A stretch of DNA of 10,945 nucleotides from Gyrodactylus bullatarudis (lineage: Eukaryota; Platyhelminthes; Monogenea; Gyrodactylidea; Gyrodactylidae). Position 1 is the first letter of the stretch; the number at the start of each line of letters is the position of its first letter. The stretch is from positions 1-10,945 of the forward strand of contig SSNU01002945.1 of the NCBI GenBank assembly GCA_012064415.1, given 5' to 3'. Under the pieces are notes generated by a model. That model was not told where the DNA came from. It saw only the letters and a list, made by a program, of their open reading frames with translations, and made no database searches. Made by a program: the position numbers and the translations under genes. Positions 1 to 7,100 of the stretch are shown in pieces.

Positions 1-466
1 AATTATTCATTATTTTATTTTACAGACTTTAACGAGATTCACAATGTATTTAGACTTTATTTATTTTTGTACATATTTTATCTTGAATTTCCTTTAAATA
101 CAGAACTGATTTCTAACAAAAAAAAATGTTTCCTGATAAAACTCGAAATTGATTTTAGACAGCCACTAATGTTTTCTGTAACGTTTTTTCTAAAATCAAC
201 TGGTGGAAACATATGTACAATTATTAGAGAATTCACTGTATTCAATATTTAAATCCAGTCATTGGTATCCATCACTGTTCGACTGTGATTGTTTTCACAT
301 ACCTACTTTGGTGATACGACAAACTCTCTCAATATTTCTATAAATTCATTCTTTTCAGTATATTATTATCTTCTGTTACACTTTTATCTTCAATCTGATT
401 AGATGAAAATATATAGATACTGTTTTAATGAGCTTTTTGTACCACTGGCTTCTATTCAAGACTTAC
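1..466. other. Left-edge stretch without recognisable coding
   Basis: If the GTAAGT at 466 is used, this is the start of another WDR24 intron of more than 460 nt. I looked for paired Cys codons spaced like the last RING ligands on the minus strand and saw none. A 61-codon plus-strand frame at 67-252 has no family resemblance. No poly(A) or terminator signal can be assigned with confidence. Confidence 0.4.
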
Positions 467-1155
467 AACCATATGATGCAGATGACCACCATGGTTACAG
501 AGAATACAGGTGATGAATATTCCCCGAACTGTCGATCTACAAATTGAACAGGTAGCTAATGCTGGTCTTGTATCGAGATGATTGTGACAAGCCCAACCCT
601 GGGATAGATTGTCAAAGGAATCTGTAGGATTTTTCAGATCATCTTGTTGTTGATTCATTGAAGAATAATTTTGAGTTTTTGTTGGCATTGGTTTTTCACA
701 ACGACCACAACGTATAGCAAATGTTGTCCCAGTCTTGTTAATATTTGCAATCTTTGAGGCTAACGGAGCCATCTCTTCATGTGATTTTGATATTAACTCT
801 TGAGCTGAAGAGAATCTCCTAACTTCTTCATCTGAAATTGATCCAATATATTGAATAAGTTATTTTTTCAATGAATAAAATACTAACCAAATTCGCAATC
901 ACTAGATAGATTAGGATCTATGACAATGTTATTGGAAACGCGATAAAATTCACTATCAACTGTTCCGTAGATAGAACCACACTTTTTCATTATAAGAGTT
1001 GTGGCATTATAGAGTTTGAACCTTTCTAGTACATCAAGGTAAGTTTGGAACCAAGCGTTAACTTTGCGTTCACTAATTGTATCCCAAAGGCGAAGACGTT
1101 TCACTCCAAGGCATAGCAGAGCAGTACAAACTGTTTGAGTGTGTCCAAAATCAAC
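467..1155 (-). other. WDR24: WDR24 exons 15-16: C-terminal helices, zinc ribbon and RING
   Basis: Exon 15 (1155-888) gives HTQTVCTALLCLG and AWFQTYLDVLERF, which align with WDR24 GDVQMAVSVLIVLG and the WYTSYIDLLQRF helix. Exon 16 (831-467) gives a zinc-ribbon start, CGRCEKP, and after an extra stretch of about 29 polar residues GWACHNH, then CSIC, then CILCNHGGHLHH, the RING core typical of WDR24. The second zinc-ribbon pair is C-x-x-H where animal WDR24 has C-x-x-C. Exon 16 is taken to end at a GTAAGT donor (466); unspliced reading adds only five residues before TAG at 454-452. The expected last ligands (pattern CPxGCxxxC) are not found in 1-466 in any minus-strand frame, so the final exon lies beyond the window or is lost. 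The intron between the two exons is 56 nt. Confidence 0.85.
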
Positions 1156-4100
1156 CTAATGAGGAAATTTAAAATTGAAATTCGGGGTTTTTGAGTTGAT
1201 AATCTATTAAATTGTATTATTGAACTTACACTGGGATAAGTTTGGCAGTATTCATTTGCAATCCCAGGAAGAAATTAATAGTAATAATCCAAAAACTGTA
1301 ACTAATTTCTTCTTATTCTATTTTAGACACCAATTTTTGTGTTCCAAGACGACTCAAAGAAATTAAAAACAAGGTTTGAACGTTTCATGTATGAAGTAGG
1401 TCTTACGCAGAACCGTAGAGATGTTTCTAACACAGAGAGGTTTAAAGTTTTGATCGTAAAAGTCTAGTTTACTTAATAAAGGAGATTTTGCAGCGCTTTA
1501 AGAGCTTATATCTAATAAGAATATCTTTTTAACTAAACCTGACAAAGGAAAGGGTTAGTTGTAATGTAAAGTTTGTTGATATGAAGTTGGGAATCGATGA
1601 TTTTACGAAAACCTCGATTTGTTCATCAAAAAAATTCGAATATGTAAAAGACTTTTTGAAATCCTATCCATGTTGCTTACTTTTACGATTTGAAGAAAAA
1701 AATTGTTTTCATGAAAAATATGGTCATTTTTCAAATTTCGATTTAGCGCCAAAATCCCATTTTTTCGAACTTTGAACTTAGAATTTTTACCATAATATTG
1801 TCGAACTTCATCAAGAATATTACTATTATTGGTTTCTGAACTCATGAGGAAGGTAAAAGAAGACAGACGTATATTATAGTGATAAACGTTATATTTCGCC
1901 GGGTCTCTTCAGACTCTACCCCGGTTACGATATAAATACAATATAAATATAATATTACAACGCATAAATTTATGCCCTTCTATCGGTTTATCCTTGAACC
2001 GGTAATGGTAAAGAAAGGCTGCACAAAAATTTTCCCTGCCCGAAAATTTTTTCAAGTTCAAAAAATGTATATCGATGTGTCAATCACACACTCCTTTTGT
2101 ACCCTTCTTTGTCATGATGATGTAACCCCTTGGTTATTTATCCTACAAAATTGGAAAAGTTTGAATAAAGAGCAATTATGCTTAATATTTTCCCTATAAA
2201 ATGGTATAATTATCAAAATTAGAACTCGACTAATAAGAAGAATAGAATTTCAGAAAATCAATTTGATTCTTCTTATTAGTCGAGTTTTAATTTTGATACT
2301 TATACCATTTTATAGAGAAAATATTGAGCATAATTGCTCTTTGAATTTTTCTAATATCTCATTCAGAATCAGAGTTATTTGACTTTGAAAAGGATAACTT
2401 TTCCAATTTTGTAGGATAAATAACCAAGGGGTTACATCATCATGACAAAGAAGGGTACAAAAGGAGTGTGTGATTGACACATCGATATACATTTTTTGAA
2501 CTTGGAAAAATTTTCGGGCAGGGAAAATTTTTGTGCAGCCTTTCTTTACCATTACCCTTCAACCAAATTAGTTTTTGAAAGGAAATTCCTACGTTTTAGA
2601 AGTAACTGAGCTAAAATTGGGAATATGTAAATTTGTGGCCCTAATTATAATATTAGAAAAGTTTCGTATAATAAGTAAAGAAGATAATGGCTTTTGAGTC
2701 TGTTACAAGCAAAGCTAAATTATTGTAAATTAGCTTTTGGTGATCAGGGCTATAGTATTTTATTATTTCTAATTCGATGCGAAGAAGTCACACATCTTGA
2801 ATAAGAGTAATCGTACACCTAATTTATAAGCTAACAATTTAAATATGTATTGTTCGACAGGCATAGATGCGTTTGTGAATCCTCAGTATAACGTAGTCGA
2901 GAACTAGGGTCATGAGTAGGGAGTGAAAATTCGTTTTGTAAAGTAGTTTTGTAACATACGATACTTTTCGTGGCAACATATCGAAATTCAACATAACATA
3001 TCGTGATATATTAAAAAAACGATATAATTTTCAATATGCTACGAGTTATTAATTTTGTGATATGTTTATCGTATGATGTAACATAGGATTTTATATTGTT
3101 AATTTTGTAATTATAATAATCAATTATGTTTATAAATTCTGAGAGTTTGGTTTAGGTGGTATAGCGCCGACCCTATTTTTATGAATTTCCCTAGTTTTTC
3201 GAAGAAGAGTGGGGCTCTAATTTTGGGTATGATTCATAGTAAAGAATTGATGATTGAATGATTTAATCTCATTGGTCGAGATATATTGTATATCGTAACA
3301 CATTTTTAATATATTACGAAATAATTTAATAGTATTGTAACATATAATTAAAGCCTAAACAATACATATCGTAACATAATTTTAATATTTATAATACAAA
3401 AAAACATATCGATATAATATTCGTATATCGCATGTTGAAACATTACAAAACGAATTTTCACTCCCTAGTCATGAGTATTAAAAACTCAACACTCAGACCA
3501 CTGGACCAACTTCAATCTCTATCGTATATCTTCACAAATTAAATTATTAATTTTACCCCTTTGGACTCCTAAGCTAACCTATTGTATATTCAAGAAAAGT
3601 ATCAACCAATTCACTCACCAGCTGTAGCATCCAACATTTAATAGCATTGACAAGATCAATTTCCAAAGATTGGTCATTCTTGAGGAAGAAACACTTTGGA
3701 AATTGATTGGATGATAATTTGGGCATCTTTTTCATAATATTGTTGTTCAAATGAGACTTTAAGTTTCCAACAATAAATGGAGATAGAGGATAAGAAATTA
3801 CTGGCTTGTGCTGAACCTTTTTTTTGTTAACACTTTTAAAATTGCTAGTGGACTTGTAATATTTTCTCTGATATTTATGTTGAAATTGACCAGTTTTTAG
3901 TGGAAAATGGCTCCCCCTTCGACTAGAAGAGCTATGAAACAAAATATTTTGATAACATGGATTTCCTGATTGGCTCTTTTTTGTGAGAAATCTGGAAGTT
4001 AACTAAAGATAAAAGTTTTGATTTCTAAAAAAATTTAATTTCTCCAGATTCCTTGAGAATTGAATTCAAATTTTTTTTCATTTATTTGTTCAAAAATTTC

Positions 4101-7100
4101 TTGGACACTAGCTTTTGGTTATATGCATGAGCCCTCTATAAATTTGTCAGAAATATTTTTCATGCTAAACCTAGTTGACATGAAGATGAGAATTTACTAT
4201 TTTTACAAAAAACTCGATATTTTTCTCCAGATTCAAAGAAAAAAATAATTTTTTGAATTCTAAATGAAATAACTTAATAAGTTTTTGATATTCAAAAAAA
4301 TTCCGAAAAAAACTCAATCTGACCAAAATTAGGCCAAATTTTCGAAAATGCACCAAATTACTAATTTTTCAACTTTTGAGCCCGAAATCTTTATCGATTT
4401 CGATGATTCGAAGCAGTTATGTTCTGATATCTGGGATCAACATTGAATGAAGAATTTGAATTCACCTGCAGAATTTCACTGAAATTCGTCATTACTATGG
4501 GATATCGAACCATTTGAATTTTTTCGATTATCACGAAGGCAAATTATCCAAAATCAGGAAGTCTAACTTTTTCTCGGAAACAGTAATTTCTTTGTTATCT
4601 TTATGGCCAAATTCGAATTCTTCGTTCAATGTTGATCCCAGATATCAGAACATAACTGCTTCGAATCATCGAAATCGATAAAAATTTTGGATTCAAAAGT
4701 TGAAAAAGTAGTCATTTGGTGCATTTTCGAAATTCAAAAGTTGGCCTAATTTTTGTCAGATTGAGTTTTTTCCGGATTTTTTTTGAATATCAACAACTTA
4801 TTAAGTTAGAATTTCATTTAGAATTCAAAAAAAAAAATTTTTTTCGGTGAATCCGGAGAAAAATACCGAGTTTTTTGTAAAAATAGTTAATTCTCCTCTT
4901 CATATCAATTAGCTTTATATGCAAATAGATGTGAGGCTTTTTAAAAAAATAGCGATCTTTCAACAAATTTTTCTTGAAATGTCACGCAACTCCCTCTCCG
5001 GCCACATCAGGAATTTGGAGATTGCAATTAGTTTTAAATATTTCAAAATGGAAAATTAGCAGAAAAATTTTTCGGTAGAGATTTCAGGAAATTTCTATTT
5101 TAAATATGCGAGAAATCGATCCTCAAAGTTGGCCGAATCTGGGAAAAATATTTTAAAATTAATGGACATACTCATGAGTAGAGGGTCGAAAATGTTTATA
5201 TGAGAGAGTCAAACTAATATACAAATTTTAGGATTTTTTGTGTATATATATAAATGACTCACAATCTTTCTCGTCTTAAGGAAGATTTTTCTGGCTCAGC
5301 TGGGGATAATTCTTTTCTGCTTGTAATTTGTTTATCTTCAGATAATTCCTCATGCTCAAAGTGAACCGATTGAATAGGATTCTCAGGAATTAGCACGTCT
5401 AATTTTGAATGACTCTCATCAGTAAAAGGTGGAACATTATCTAAAATTCTAGAATATTTTGAGATTAAAATATTTTGGCAAGAGAATTTTGGATATTCAA
5501 CTAACTCGTTAGTTACGAATTTATTTAAAGGCTTCCAATCCTGAGTGATTGCTGAGGCTTGAGTGTATGGTTTCTAATTGAAAGAAGAATTAAAATTTAA
5601 AATTATGCTTTTGTGAGTAAAAAACAAACTGTATTTTCAAATATCCTCTCTGGTCTATCGTAACCGAAAAAGTCGAAGGATTTGCCTTCACTTAGGTAGG
5701 TCATATCTTGACTGGTCGACAACTGATTTGATACATCTAAATATTATAGAATTAGAAAGCTGAGGTAGATAAATGTAAAGGATTCTAGACAAACCTTTAT
5801 CCTCAAGATCTTGATTACTCTTGTGTCGTTTTTTCATATCGATAATCATTTCATCAAGAGATACACCAACATAAAAGTCCTTACACTCTTGCTTGTTGCT
5901 GTTCTCAGTTTTCAAGATAAGAGCATCATCAGAACATCGGCTATAATCAAAGGATTTCTTTTGGGTCTTTTCACTGACTTCTGGGAACAAAATTGCTGGA
6001 GTGTAGGTTTCCTTAAAGAGGGATGAACAAAACTCTGAACTATTTTGATATTCTTCAGGAATACCGTTGAATTTCTTCTTTTTCTTTGGCCTAGACTTTT
6101 GACTTTCCACTTGATTTGTTTCATGGGGCCAGGAATAGATCATTCTTAGAATTGACCAGAACTGACTCAACTATTGAAATAATCAAATTTAATAAAGTTA
6201 TGCTTTGGAAAAGCTAATTTTACTTATAATTCTAAAAATTGAAACAATACAATTTACTTACAACAGGTTCATTAAGATCTTCACATAGAAGGGAATTGTA
6301 CTCGCAAACCTCTTGAAGACTGTCTCCTTTGAGTTTGTAGCCAAGAGCCAGTTCAGTAAATGTGAGATGGAGAATGTCATTGTAGAATTCCAGCTGTTGA
6401 GAATGATCCTTGAGCTAAAAAAATTAGAATTTTGTAAACAATAGAATAGAGTTCTCTACAGGAAGTCGGTTAAACTCACCAAAAAGGGTATAGACTCTGT
6501 ATCAATTGTGTACTAGAAAAGGAAATAAATAAAAAGGTTATAAAATTTAGATTCAATAAATCCAATTAAATTAAACTTCCAAATGATAAAAAAGTTAATC
6601 ATCAGATCAGATTTAGCATAGATGACTCTCTTGACTAATCTTGATCCTAAAAAATTTCTTTTGACCACCCCCTCTCCTCGACTAAATGGGAATGACTAAT
6701 GATTTTGTTAGAAATAATTTTTTCTTCAAACGGTAAAATTAGGCATCATGATCTGGATTCCGAAAATCTTTGACATATTTAAATTCTGTGTAAAAATTTT
6801 TGTTGTGAGAATCTTAGTAGCGGGGTGAAATAGGAAAAAAGGGGGTCTGCTATACGATGACTCAATTAGAAAGAGTATGACGTAGTTGTTTTATTTGCTA
6901 AATAAAGGGGTCTCTCAATTGTGAAACGACTTTTCGTATTGATTTTCCAAACAAATTGAAATGAGTTGAAAAAATCAGAAACTGGTTTCAAGTTCGATTA
7001 CAACTGCTCTAAGGCAATATTTTGGAATGGAAATTAACCAGGTGACTCAACTTTTAATTCTGCATCGAATGTAGTTAAATTCAATAAGAAATTGAAATAA

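Noticed and set aside
67..252. 61-codon plus-strand frame
   Set aside because: Low-complexity AT-rich translation, no homology recognised and no splice context.
1275..1277. TAA reassigned to an amino acid in this organism
   Set aside because: About 1,117 other WDR24 codons contain no TAA or TAG, which would be unlikely under a reassigned code.
1972..2552. Two short frames with almost the same protein (MVKKGCTKIFPARKFFQVQK) on opposite strands
   Set aside because: They are the same arm sequence read on both sides of the inverted repeat; no family resemblance, and they fit non-coding foldback sequence better.
2881..3520. Functional suppressor tRNA reading UAA
   Set aside because: Only the A-box and an anticodon-like hairpin hold; acceptor and T arms do not pair and the sequence is interrupted by the MITE.
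3992..4005. Acceptor ctttag just upstream of WDR24 exon 13
   Set aside because: It places TAA in frame directly after exon 12; the cttccag acceptor 8 nt downstream keeps an open frame.
4060..4356. Short frames on both strands
   Set aside because: They lie in and beside the older foldback and change across its arms; no family motif.
5811..6124. Frames overlapping WDR24 exon 10 on the plus strand and another minus frame
   Set aside because: Shadows of exon 10, which is supported by the in-phase splice chain and SQFWSILRMIY.
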